23,098 bases of DNA, from the NCBI GenBank assembly GCA_022704885.1, contig JAKJFO010000044.1:1-23098 (forward strand). Reading direction: 5' to 3'. The first letter of the stretch is position 1; every line of letters begins with the position of its first letter. The position numbers were made by a program, and so were the translations under genes. Source of the DNA: Candidatus Rifleibacteriota bacterium. Its GTDB lineage: Bacteria > Riflebacteria > Ozemobacteria > Ozemobacterales > Ozemobacteraceae. The notes below the pieces were generated by a model. It made no database searches. It saw only the letters and a list, made by a program, of their open reading frames with translations, and was not told the DNA's origin. This document shows positions 13,277 to 20,321 of this stretch, in pieces.

Positions 13277-15523
13277 CTGAACAGATCTGGCAAAAAAATC
13301 GAACTGCTGGCTCCGGCCGGAACCGCCGCCTGTCTCAAAGCCGCCTGCCTGGCCGGCGCCGACGCCATATATCTCGCCGGGCAACGGTTCGGAGCTCGTG
13401 CTTTTGCCGGCAATTTCGACGAAAAGGGTCTGCGCTGGGCCAGACGGGTAACCGAAGCTCTCGGCAAAAAGCTTTATATTACACTCAACACCATCGTATT
13501 CGAGCATGAATTCAAGCTGCTCGAAGAAGCCCTCGATTTTTACGAAGTTCTGCAACCCGACTCTCTGATCATTCAGGATCTCGGCGTTGCTGCGCTGATC
13601 AAGCGGCGAAAGAGCAAAATTCCGCTACACCTCAGCACTCAGGGCGCCTGGTTTGGCCAGGGAGGCTGCAAAGAACTCGCAGACCTCAACATTTCGCGGG
13701 TAATTCTGCCGCGCGAACTGAGTTTTGCCGAGATCTGCGCTCTAAGTGAAGCTTACCCCGACCTTGAACTGGAAATGTTCGTGCATGGCGCCATGTGTTA
13801 CAGCATTTCCGGGCGCTGTTTCTGGAGCATCGCTCTGGGCAGCCGTTCAGGCAACCGCGGCACCTGCGCCCAGCCATGCCGGCGCGAGTATCAGCTCAAC
13901 GGCAGGCCCGAGCAGGCAACCTGCTGCTTCAGCCCGCGCGATCTCCGCCTGATCGGGCAGGTCGAACGACTGCAGAACAGCGGTTTGGTCTCGCTCAAAA
14001 TCGAAGGTCGCATGAAGGGGCCCGATTACGTATATCAGACGGTAAAAGCCTATCGCGAAGCAATCGACCGCTCGAGCAGTCAGCAGTCAGTCATGCTTGA
14101 CGAGGTTTTCTCACGTGCTTCCGCTGAAGGATTTTTCAATGGCCCGGCCGCACCGCAGGACTGGCGCACCGGCAGCAATGTCGGGCGTGAAGGCGCGCTG
14201 GCCGCCACCACTACCGGCAACAGCAGTGATGGTCTTGTCGAACTCAAAATTCAGCAACCACTCGCTCCAGGCGACGGAGTGTTCTGGTTCATCCGCGGAG
14301 AAAAGCAGGGCAGCCGGATCACCTGGGTAAAGACCGACCGCAGGCGGCCCGGCTTTGCCATGGTCAGAGGCCTGCCCACCTCGCTGAAAGCCGGCACCGA
14401 AATCCGGCGCTCGTCGCAGGGCAGCGGCGAAGACTGGGAATCACAATGGAACCGAGACTGGGAGCGCAGACCTGTCGACCTCTTCTGGTCAGGGCACGAC
14501 GGTACGCCGCTCGCCGTCGAAACTGTCATCAACGAACATCCGCTGCGGCTCGAAACCGACGAACCTCTGCAGCTGGCGATGAACAAAGGGCTCGAAGATG
14601 GCCCTCTGCAGGAAAAATTTACCGTGCTCGGCGAGCTTTTCAAAGCCGGCCGCCACGTCATGGCCCGTCTCGATAAAGGCCTTCACATCAGCGGCAGCGC
14701 TCTTAAACGTCTCAAGCGCAGCCTCGTCGAGTATATCTGCAAACTCGAGCAGCTGCCGCCACCAAAAGAAAGAAGCGGCATCGCCGGCATGATCATGGCC
14801 GCCAGCGAAAACCGCAAACCTGATTACAGCCGCCACTTTTCAGCTGAACTGCAGCCGCAGATACGTCTGCGGGTCTGGAACCAGAGCTTTCCGTTTTTGC
14901 GCGACATCAACCCGGATTGCTGGATTCTACCCTGGCAGGGAGACCAGTCACGTGCCGACAAGGTAATTCACAGCAAAATCGCCTGGTGGCTCGCGCCAGT
15001 CATCACCCGGCAGCATTTCGACAACATCGTCGAGCAGCTCAGAAACGTCGAAAGCGGCGAATTTTTATGCTTCGGCTGGGAGGCCTTCGACCTCGCAAGA
15101 CTGCTGCCACAGCTGAAATTCTCGCTCGACTGGTGCTTCAACACCTGCAATCTGGCAGGACTCGACTACATCAGAGAACACGGTGTTGAGCCAGTTCTCA
15201 GCCGTGAATGGAAGGATGAACTCATTCCGGAAAATCTCACAGTCTTTCGTTCAAGCATAGCCTGGAACCCGCTGGTCTCTTTTTCGCGCTTCACCAGTGA
15301 CCTGCCGTCCGGCAAGGTCATTCAGAATCCGCACAATGACAAATTTTTCCAACTGCCGGTCGGCAACGGCGTCACCGCGACCTTTCTCGAAGATATCCCG
15401 GCTTCACTGACCCGGCACGGCAACGCGTCACTGCAGATCGACATCGCAATTTCCCCACAGGAAAATCCGGTCCAGGTCGCCAAAGACCTGAACCGGATGC
15501 TGACTGCTTTTAAAGCGGCTTAG
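13277..15523 (+). CDS. U32-family peptidase-like protein (RlhA/TrhP relative), apparent CTG start
   Basis: The frame is open from 13265 to the TAG at 15521-15523. U32 similarity begins at once (KKIELLAPAG, then GADAIYLAGQRFGARAFA, LYITLNTIVF and HLSTQGAWF), yet there is no ATG, GTG or TTG before 13775. The CTG at 13277, one base after the aroQ stop with AAAGAG upstream, is the most likely start and gives 748 residues. The family signature is EMFVHGAMCYSISGRCFWS, with cysteines 174 and 181; then come GNRGTCAQPC (197, 201) and LKIEGRMKGPDYVY. The long C-terminal half resembles the DUF3656-type extension of collagenase-like U32 proteins. Known U32 members RlhA and TrhP hydroxylate 23S rRNA or tRNA wobble uridine; whether this one does is inference. 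Starting at 13775 would remove 166 conserved residues. Confidence 0.85.
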   Translation: MNRSGKKIELLAPAGTAACLKAACLAGADAIYLAGQRFGARAFAGNFDEKGLRWARRVTEALGKKLYITLNTIVFEHEFKLLEEALDFYEVLQPDSLIIQDLGVAALIKRRKSKIPLHLSTQGAWFGQGGCKELADLNISRVILPRELSFAEICALSEAYPDLELEMFVHGAMCYSISGRCFWSIALGSRSGNRGTCAQPCRREYQLNGRPEQATCCFSPRDLRLIGQVERLQNSGLVSLKIEGRMKGPDYVYQTVKAYREAIDRSSSQQSVMLDEVFSRASAEGFFNGPAAPQDWRTGSNVGREGALAATTTGNSSDGLVELKIQQPLAPGDGVFWFIRGEKQGSRITWVKTDRRRPGFAMVRGLPTSLKAGTEIRRSSQGSGEDWESQWNRDWERRPVDLFWSGHDGTPLAVETVINEHPLRLETDEPLQLAMNKGLEDGPLQEKFTVLGELFKAGRHVMARLDKGLHISGSALKRLKRSLVEYICKLEQLPPPKERSGIAGMIMAASENRKPDYSRHFSAELQPQIRLRVWNQSFPFLRDINPDCWILPWQGDQSRADKVIHSKIAWWLAPVITRQHFDNIVEQLRNVESGEFLCFGWEAFDLARLLPQLKFSLDWCFNTCNLAGLDYIREHGVEPVLSREWKDELIPENLTVFRSSIAWNPLVSFSRFTSDLPSGKVIQNPHNDKFFQLPVGNGVTATFLEDIPASLTRHGNASLQIDIAISPQENPVQVAKDLNRMLTAFKAA

Positions 15524-15978
15524 AAGCCCTTTTCGACGAATCCGCGCGCCTGCGGCTTTACGGTAAGCACGGCGCAGGGCGACTTGCGGGCAATCTCATA
15601 GCTGGTGCCACCCAGCCAGGAATCGATGAAACCGCTCCTGCCATGGGCGCCGATGATGATCAGGCTGACTTCATTCTCACGGGCATAGTCGATAATGCTC
15701 TCATAGACAAGCCCACCCTGAACCCGCTTGATGATATCAAGGTTATTGAGTTCTTTGGGAACGAATTCTTCGAGCAGCTTTTTGTTCTGCTCTTCCCATT
15801 TGTCGGTGGTATTGAGCGTATCGCTGAGCGAACCGGCCTGCATGACTTCTTCTTCGATTACATTGAGCAGATGAATCTGCGCGCCATATTCGCAGGCAAA
15901 AGTCGCGGCATAGCGCAGAGCCAGGGCCGAGCCTTCCGAAAAATCAACCGGTACCAGTATTTTGTTAATCTTGATCAT
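15520..15978 (-). CDS. Universal stress protein, UspA family
   Basis: The 152-residue cytoplasmic protein opens with INKILVPVDFSEGS, the usual UspA first strand with its Asp. It ends with the ATP-binding motif G-A-H-G, nine residues, then GGTS (residues 110-126), followed by SPCAVLTVKP. This G2xG9xG pattern marks the nucleotide-binding subgroup. Such proteins form dimers and are induced under stress or growth arrest. I chose ATG at 15978, preceded by GGGGAAGG, over the in-frame ATG at 16011 and the TTG at 16038, which would add 11 or 20 residues foreign to the family. The stop overlaps the U32 stop by four bases, tail to tail. It lies 62 bases after the propeller gene on the same strand. Confidence 0.92.
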   Translation of the reverse strand: MIKINKILVPVDFSEGSALALRYAATFACEYGAQIHLLNVIEEEVMQAGSLSDTLNTTDKWEEQNKKLLEEFVPKELNNLDIIKRVQGGLVYESIIDYARENEVSLIIIGAHGRSGFIDSWLGGTSYEIARKSPCAVLTVKPQARGFVEKGF

Positions 15979-16040
15979 TGAAGAACCTTCCCCATTTTTG
16001 TTTGCTGCCATTTTACCTTCTGCCGGCAGCCAGGTCAAAC

Positions 16041-16877
16041 TTATTTAATCCAGATCGGTGTACGGCCGGGAATCAGCACATTGATATCAAGGCCATCGAT
16101 ACGGCTGATGGCGATACTTTCGCCCACCTGATAGGTCACGTGCCGGTTGTCAGGCGACAGCGACGGGAAAAGGCCGCCGACGTTGGGGCGCTGCAACTGC
16201 TTTGTCTCGATGTTCATGTATTCGAGCTCGTTGCTGCCATAGCGGTCGGTAAAGTAAACGAGATACTTCTCGTCATTGGTGAAAACCGGAAAGGTCTCGT
16301 TGACCTTCTGGGTATCTGTCAGTCTGATAATGCCCTGAGCAAGAGTAGAGATCAGGTAAAGATCATTGGTGCCATCGTCTGCGAGCGCAGAAACGGCAAT
16401 CCATTCGCCGCCTGGCGCCCAGTTGGCTGCAGTGACCTTGAGCTTCTGCGAAATCTTGTTGGCACGCTTACGATCGAGGCTGTAAACGAAGAGTTCAGCC
16501 TTGCCGTCGCAGCTGGTATAAAGAAAAAACTTGCCGTCAGGCGAAAAGTCTTCGATGGCGGCGCCGGTGAGAACCTTTTTGATGCGGTCGCCATTGCGAT
16601 TGAGCAGGTAGATCTCTGAAGTCATGTCGGGAGCCTTGTTGGTAAACCCGATCCAGCCGGCAGCTTCGTTGTAGCGCGGAAACATCATATTGTTGAAAGC
16701 CGGTGTCAGCCGCTTCTTTTCACTACCATCTGGATTGATACTGGCCAGATAATGAGAATCAGGAGCTGTCGAATCTATATATAGAATCTTTCCGGTCGGT
16801 GCCGGTGTTTCACTCTGAGCTGAGAGGCTCGCAGCAACAACCAACAGCATGAATACGATAAAAACTGTCCTCTTCAT
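16041..16877 (-). CDS. Exported TolB-like beta-propeller protein
   Basis: The 278-residue protein has a signal peptide (about residues 1-21, ending SLSAQ) and four to six PD40/WD40-like blades. Typical repeats are SINPDGSEKKRLTP, LLNRNGDRIKKVLTG followed by DFSPDGKFFLYTS, ISTLAQGIIRLTDT, then FTNDEKYLVYFTD and LFPSLSPDNRHVTYQ. This is the TolB C-terminal propeller type without the TolB N-terminal domain. Such proteins bind partners in the periplasm. ATG at 16877 was chosen because GAAAGG lies eight bases upstream and the signal peptide starts there; an earlier in-frame start would include the terminator hairpin. It follows the LysM gene on the same strand across that terminator. Confidence 0.85.
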   Translation of the reverse strand: MKRTVFIVFMLLVVAASLSAQSETPAPTGKILYIDSTAPDSHYLASINPDGSEKKRLTPAFNNMMFPRYNEAAGWIGFTNKAPDMTSEIYLLNRNGDRIKKVLTGAAIEDFSPDGKFFLYTSCDGKAELFVYSLDRKRANKISQKLKVTAANWAPGGEWIAVSALADDGTNDLYLISTLAQGIIRLTDTQKVNETFPVFTNDEKYLVYFTDRYGSNELEYMNIETKQLQRPNVGGLFPSLSPDNRHVTYQVGESIAISRIDGLDINVLIPGRTPIWIK

Positions 16878-16892
16878 ATTTTCGCCTTTCGC

Positions 16893-16930
16893 ATAAATAA
16901 AAATCGGGCAGGGGTGGTTACCCCTGCCCG
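16893..16930 (-). terminator. Rho-independent terminator/attenuator between LysM and propeller genes
   Basis: A perfect 11-bp stem, CGGGCAGGGGT (16905-16915) and ACCCCTGCCCG (16920-16930), closes a four-base loop. Read on the minus strand it is followed by ATTTTTATTTAT. It ends the LysM transcript 38 bases past that gene's stop. Because the propeller gene begins only 15 bases beyond the T-tract with no visible promoter, read-through may set its level. Confidence 0.88.
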
Positions 16931-16967
16931 CAGTATAAACCAAATCTCTTTCGCGGCCAACAATATT

Positions 16968-18647
16968 TTAGCTGAAGGTTTTGGTGATATTCTCAAGCTT
17001 GCCAATGTTGGTCGTCAGTTTTTTGTGATCGCTGTCGAGGTCTTTGATTTCGCTCTTCAGACGGGCGACTTCCTTGTAGTTGGCTGAATCGTAAGCGTCG
17101 AGTTTGGCCAGAGCGTCATTAGCTTCTTTCGCCTTTTTGCGGTTGGCTTCAGCTTCGCCCTTGAGCTTGGCGGTTTCGGCTTTTGTCGCTTCGACAGCCT
17201 TCTGCATCTTGCCCCAGGCTTCTTTGAGTCTGGCTTTGTCCTGTTCGACACGGCGACCGGCACTCTGAATGTTCTGACCGATCAGACCGAGGAAAAAGTT
17301 GGTGCGGTTCTTGTCGATCATCTTTTCGAAGTGCAGCTGCGAGGTGAGCAGGGTTTTCTGCAGGTCTACCAGACTCTGGCTCTGATAGAAGAAGTCGAAC
17401 GGACTGGTTGTGATGAATCTGCCTTCGCGCACGAGGCTCATACCATCATGGATTGCCTTGTAATATTCAGTAGATTTCATATCGAGCTCAGGCATGCTGA
17501 TCTCTCTCAGGAACTTCTGATAATGCTCATTGGCAGTTTTGGAAATTTCTGCTTCAGTAGCTGGTTTAGCTTCTGTCGCTGGCTTAGCTTCAGTTGCGGG
17601 TTTAGTCTCAGTAGCTGGCTTGGTTTCAGTAGCTGGCTTGGTCTCAGTAGCCGGCTTGGTTTCAGTAGCTGGCTTGGTCTCAGTAGCTGGCTTGGTTTCA
17701 GTAGTCGGCTTGGTTTCAGTAGCCGGCTTGGTTTCAGTAGCCGGCTTGGTTTCAGTAGCCGGCTTGGTTTCTTCGGGCTTTTTGGCAGTATCATCTTTGC
17801 CGATGCCACGCAGAGCGTCAAGCCATCTCTGCCACCAGGCCCGGTCATCAACAGCACCTTCATCCTTGCTTTCAGCCTGGGCAGCGCTGTCCATTTTCGC
17901 GATTTCGTCGTTGGTCAGCGGCAGGTTGTTGCTGCCAACAAGTTCGACCTTTCCAACGCGGTCAAGACGATAAAAATAACCTTCGGGCGGGTTCATCGCC
18001 ATCCATTCTTCTTCGGTCATAAACTTGTTGTCGATCATGAACCTGATGGTTCCGGCGTTCAGATCGGCAATACGCTTGCCCTGAGCCAGCAGAGCGCGGT
18101 TGGCAGAATCGAGAGCGTTCTGCAGTTTGGCGATCTTCTCTTTGATCGACCACTGTGGGACATTGGCGACATCGGCCGCAGCAGGAGCAGTGCCGGGCTC
18201 AACGGCCGGCAGATTAGCATCCGGAGTTTCCGGAGTTGTCGGTTTAGCAGGGGCTTCTTTTTCAACCGGAACTTTAAGATTCCAGCCGGCATGTATCAAA
18301 TCTGGATTCTTAAGCAAAGAAGGAAAAGCGTCTTTATTGGCTTCGACGATTTCGCGATAGCGATTACCGTCGCCAAGAAGTCTTTCGGCGATTTTCCAGA
18401 GGCTGTCGCCGGCTTTAACCGAATAACCGACAACCTCGATGACTTTTTCCACCTTCTGTTCGACTGGCGCGTCGCTGTTGGCGAGTTTTTCGATCTCAGC
18501 CGACACGGCTTCAACTTCTTTGGCTACAGCTTCTATTTCTGTGTTAACGTTGAACATACCTGTGGGCTGTGGTTCATCGCCGGCGAACAGTGCGCCAGCA
18601 CCCAGTACGAGGACGAACAATAATAAAATAATGCCTTTGCGATTCAT
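16968..18647 (-). CDS. Exported LysM protein with ETKPAT tandem repeat and coiled coils
   Basis: The 559-residue protein has a signal peptide (about residues 1-22), a helical stretch rich in Glu/Val (36-72), and a LysM domain at about 75-127 (YSVKAGDSLWKIAERLLGDG, then NPDLIHAGWNLKVP) that would bind peptidoglycan. A Pro/Ala-rich linker (128-165) leads to helices. Twelve copies of a six-residue ETKPAT-type repeat follow (293-364), then a helical region (370-450) and a long Lys/Glu/Ala coiled coil (about 465-555). It is probably a periplasmic, wall-bound spacer or scaffold protein. ATG at 18647 has GAGGTG six bases upstream. The C-terminal function is not recognised. Confidence 0.88.
   Translation of the reverse strand: MNRKGIILLLFVLVLGAGALFAGDEPQPTGMFNVNTEIEAVAKEVEAVSAEIEKLANSDAPVEQKVEKVIEVVGYSVKAGDSLWKIAERLLGDGNRYREIVEANKDAFPSLLKNPDLIHAGWNLKVPVEKEAPAKPTTPETPDANLPAVEPGTAPAAADVANVPQWSIKEKIAKLQNALDSANRALLAQGKRIADLNAGTIRFMIDNKFMTEEEWMAMNPPEGYFYRLDRVGKVELVGSNNLPLTNDEIAKMDSAAQAESKDEGAVDDRAWWQRWLDALRGIGKDDTAKKPEETKPATETKPATETKPATETKPTTETKPATETKPATETKPATETKPATETKPATETKPATEAKPATEAKPATEAEISKTANEHYQKFLREISMPELDMKSTEYYKAIHDGMSLVREGRFITTSPFDFFYQSQSLVDLQKTLLTSQLHFEKMIDKNRTNFFLGLIGQNIQSAGRRVEQDKARLKEAWGKMQKAVEATKAETAKLKGEAEANRKKAKEANDALAKLDAYDSANYKEVARLKSEIKDLDSDHKKLTTNIGKLENITKTFS
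17556..17771 (-). repeat. In-frame 18-bp tandem repeat (12 copies) in the LysM gene
   Basis: Twelve consecutive 18-base units encode ETKPAT, with one ETKPTT (unit 4) and two EAKPAT at the downstream end. Units differ mainly at synonymous positions (GAG/GAA, ACC/ACT, CCG/CCT-type changes). The result is a Pro/Lys/Glu spacer of 72 residues. Copy number could vary by slippage without breaking the frame. Confidence 0.95.
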
Positions 18648-18682
18648 ATTTTCACCTCGCGAAAGTTTTTGGTCATATTGAC

Positions 18683-18711
18683 ATTATACCCATATTACGT
18701 TCTGTACGGAA
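18683..18711 (-). promoter_or_regulatory. Possible promoter for the LysM gene
   Basis: A perfect TATAAT (18683-18688 on the minus strand) lies about 36 bases ahead of the LysM start. The hexamer 17 bases upstream, TTCCGT (18706-18711), is a poor -35, so an activator or another sigma factor may be needed. It overlaps the GAAACT-A-AGTTTC palindrome. Confidence 0.45.
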
Positions 18712-18721
18712 ACTAAGTTTC
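18709..18721. promoter_or_regulatory. GAAACT-A-AGTTTC palindrome in the divergent promoter region
   Basis: A perfect 6+1+6 inverted repeat sits at the -35 position of the LysM promoter. A related string, GAAACTTTAG, occurs at 18753-18762 inside the opposing promoter. Together they could be operator sites shared by the two divergent transcripts. An alternative is a weak terminator-like hairpin, as TTTTTTTT follows on the plus strand. Confidence 0.3.
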
Positions 18722-18750
18722 AGTTTTTTTTATAACCGTACCCCATTATT

Positions 18751-18779
18751 TTGAAACTTTAGAATTGGTATGTTATTCT
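18751..18779 (+). promoter_or_regulatory. Probable sigma-70 promoter for the 18822-22298 operon
   Basis: TTGAAA (18751-18756), a 17-base spacer and TATTCT (18774-18779), with TGT directly before the -10 (extended -10). The start of transcription would be near 18786, leaving a leader of about 35 bases that carries GAGGAG before the ATG at 18822. Confidence 0.55.
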
Positions 18780-18821
18780 TGATGGGAAAAATGCAAAAGC
18801 AAGCTTTGAGGAGAACAAATT

Positions 18822-19241
18822 ATGTGGCCTAGATGGATACGCGCTCTGGCAACTCTTTGGGTAGCCTGGGACAGCAAACAACGCAAAGCTCTCGACTGGT
18901 TCTGGGTTCTGGTCGTATTACTTCTCGGACCGCTCATGCTGCCTCTATATCTGACCATGCGCCCCCTTATCAAAGGAGAAAAGCGGGTCGGCGGCTTTAT
19001 CTGGAATCTTTTCGTCAGCCTCGAGAACTTTGCCACCTGGGTAGTAGGTCTTGCCGCTGCTGCCGTGTTCGTCGAAAACATCACAACCCCGCACGACCCC
19101 AACCTGCCTGAAGTCAGACGCGCTGAAATAAAAGCAGGCAGTCTTGCCGGAATTTTTATCTTCATCTTCCTGGTTGGCCTCGAAAAGCTGGGCTTCGACT
19201 ATTTCCGCCAGCATGTCGAAAAAAGCCTGACCGAGTCCTGA
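18822..19241 (+). CDS. Small membrane protein of unknown function
   Basis: I do not recognise a family. The 139-residue protein is Trp-rich at the N-terminus (MWPRWIRALATLWVAW). It has three likely membrane segments: about residues 26-46, 69-86 and 109-122. The basic loop MRPLIKGEKRVGG after the first segment is probably cytoplasmic. The ATG is preceded by GAGGAG at normal distance. It is the first gene of a likely three-gene operon with the hydrolase-like and M48-like genes (32- and 10-base gaps). No catalytic or binding motif was seen. Confidence 0.8.
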   Translation: MWPRWIRALATLWVAWDSKQRKALDWFWVLVVLLLGPLMLPLYLTMRPLIKGEKRVGGFIWNLFVSLENFATWVVGLAAAAVFVENITTPHDPNLPEVRRAEIKAGSLAGIFIFIFLVGLEKLGFDYFRQHVEKSLTES

Positions 19242-19273
19242 AAGCAACCGTTCATAAATCACGGAGCCGGCCA

Positions 19274-20311
19274 ATGCGCTATTTCACCGCTGCTCTCGTT
19301 GCGTTGTTTCTGCTGATTTCGCAGACGGGCAGCAACGCGGCCGGCGAACTAAGATACGGGCCGGTTCAACCCCTTGAGGGGCCTGGCGGTAACATTTACC
19401 CGCATGAAGCAATGACTGCCTGGCAAAGCGGCATAAATCATGAACGCTACCAGGTTTTCGAACCGGCCGGCCCGACCCTCGAAAAAGCCGGCCTCGTGAT
19501 ACTTCTGCATGACTGGTTGACCGAAGATCCTGAATATTACATGGGTCTGATCAGACACCTGTGTCGGCGCGGCAAAGTCGTTCTGTTCCCGCGATTTCAA
19601 GGAACGGGCGCCATGGACGAAGATTACCACAGCAACATCGTCTGGTCGGTCAAAGACTATCTTCTGCAGGCCTTCGCCCGTAAGGGCACGCAGGTAGACC
19701 GCGACCGGGTCGCCATCATCGGGCATGGCGCCGGCGCAATCCTCGCGGCCAACGTGGCCGCATCTGCCGATTATTTCGGCCTGCCCCTGCCAGCTTCGCT
19801 CATGCTGATCATGCCGCACCAGCGCTCGCTCAAACTGCTCGATCTGACCGGCATCAGCCGACGAACAAGAATGGTCGTTATGAGCGGCGACCAGGCCGAT
19901 CCGGTGAACGACCAGATTGCCAGAGAGATTTATTACGCCGCCAACCGGGTCAAATCAGACAACAAGATATTCATCACGGTCTTATCCGACTATTATGGGC
20001 AACCACCGCTCATCGCAGACGAACTCGCACCGTTGTCGCCCGAACGCCCGCTGTATGAACGTCTGGTAGTTCGCCGCCGTTACGAGTTCGTCAAAATGTT
20101 TCGAGAACGCCGTGTTGCTGGCACTCTGCGCGCTCAGCACATCGATGCTTTCGACTGGTTTGCCATTTTTCGGGTTTTTGACGCCCTCGAACAAACATTG
20201 TCAGGCCAGACCAGCCTGAACATTTTTAAGAACACCCCTGAACTCAGATTTATGGGCTACTGGAGCGACGGCCGAAAGCTCAAGGGCCTGATTGTGACCG
20301 ACCGACCATAA
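19274..20311 (+). CDS. Exported alpha/beta-hydrolase-like protein with Gly at the nucleophile position
   Basis: The 345-residue protein has a signal peptide (about residues 1-23, ending SNAAG). The fold is suggested by AGLVILLHDWLTEDPEYY, then KVVLFPRFQGTG, a helix with WSVKDYLLQAF and DRVAIIGHGAGAILAANVAA. In active enzymes of this kind the elbow is GHSxG. Here it is GHGAG, with glycine 152 (codon GGC at 19727-19729) in place of serine. The acid-loop region is VVMSGDQADPVND. The residues after about 290 form a separate, unrecognised end (FKNTPELRFMGYWSDGRK). GGAG lies eight bases before the ATG. It probably lacks hydrolase activity, or uses another residue. It belongs to the 18822-22298 operon. 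Confidence 0.75.
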   Translation: MRYFTAALVALFLLISQTGSNAAGELRYGPVQPLEGPGGNIYPHEAMTAWQSGINHERYQVFEPAGPTLEKAGLVILLHDWLTEDPEYYMGLIRHLCRRGKVVLFPRFQGTGAMDEDYHSNIVWSVKDYLLQAFARKGTQVDRDRVAIIGHGAGAILAANVAASADYFGLPLPASLMLIMPHQRSLKLLDLTGISRRTRMVVMSGDQADPVNDQIAREIYYAANRVKSDNKIFITVLSDYYGQPPLIADELAPLSPERPLYERLVVRRRYEFVKMFRERRVAGTLRAQHIDAFDWFAIFRVFDALEQTLSGQTSLNIFKNTPELRFMGYWSDGRKLKGLIVTDRP

Positions 20312-20321
20312 CGAGGCAAAC

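Noticed and set aside
13775..15523. U32 gene starting at the ATG at 13775
   Set aside because: This would discard the conserved U32 N-terminus encoded in the same open frame from about 13298.
17556..17771. CRISPR-like run of regularly spaced repeats
   Set aside because: The units are contiguous 18-mers without spacers and are in frame within a coding gene.
17331..18623. Long plus-strand open frame of 430 codons rich in Phe, Ser and Leu
   Set aside because: It lies fully antisense to the LysM gene, which has a signal peptide, domain and RBS. The repeated GFSSWLGLSSRL pattern is only the mirror of the ETKPAT repeat.
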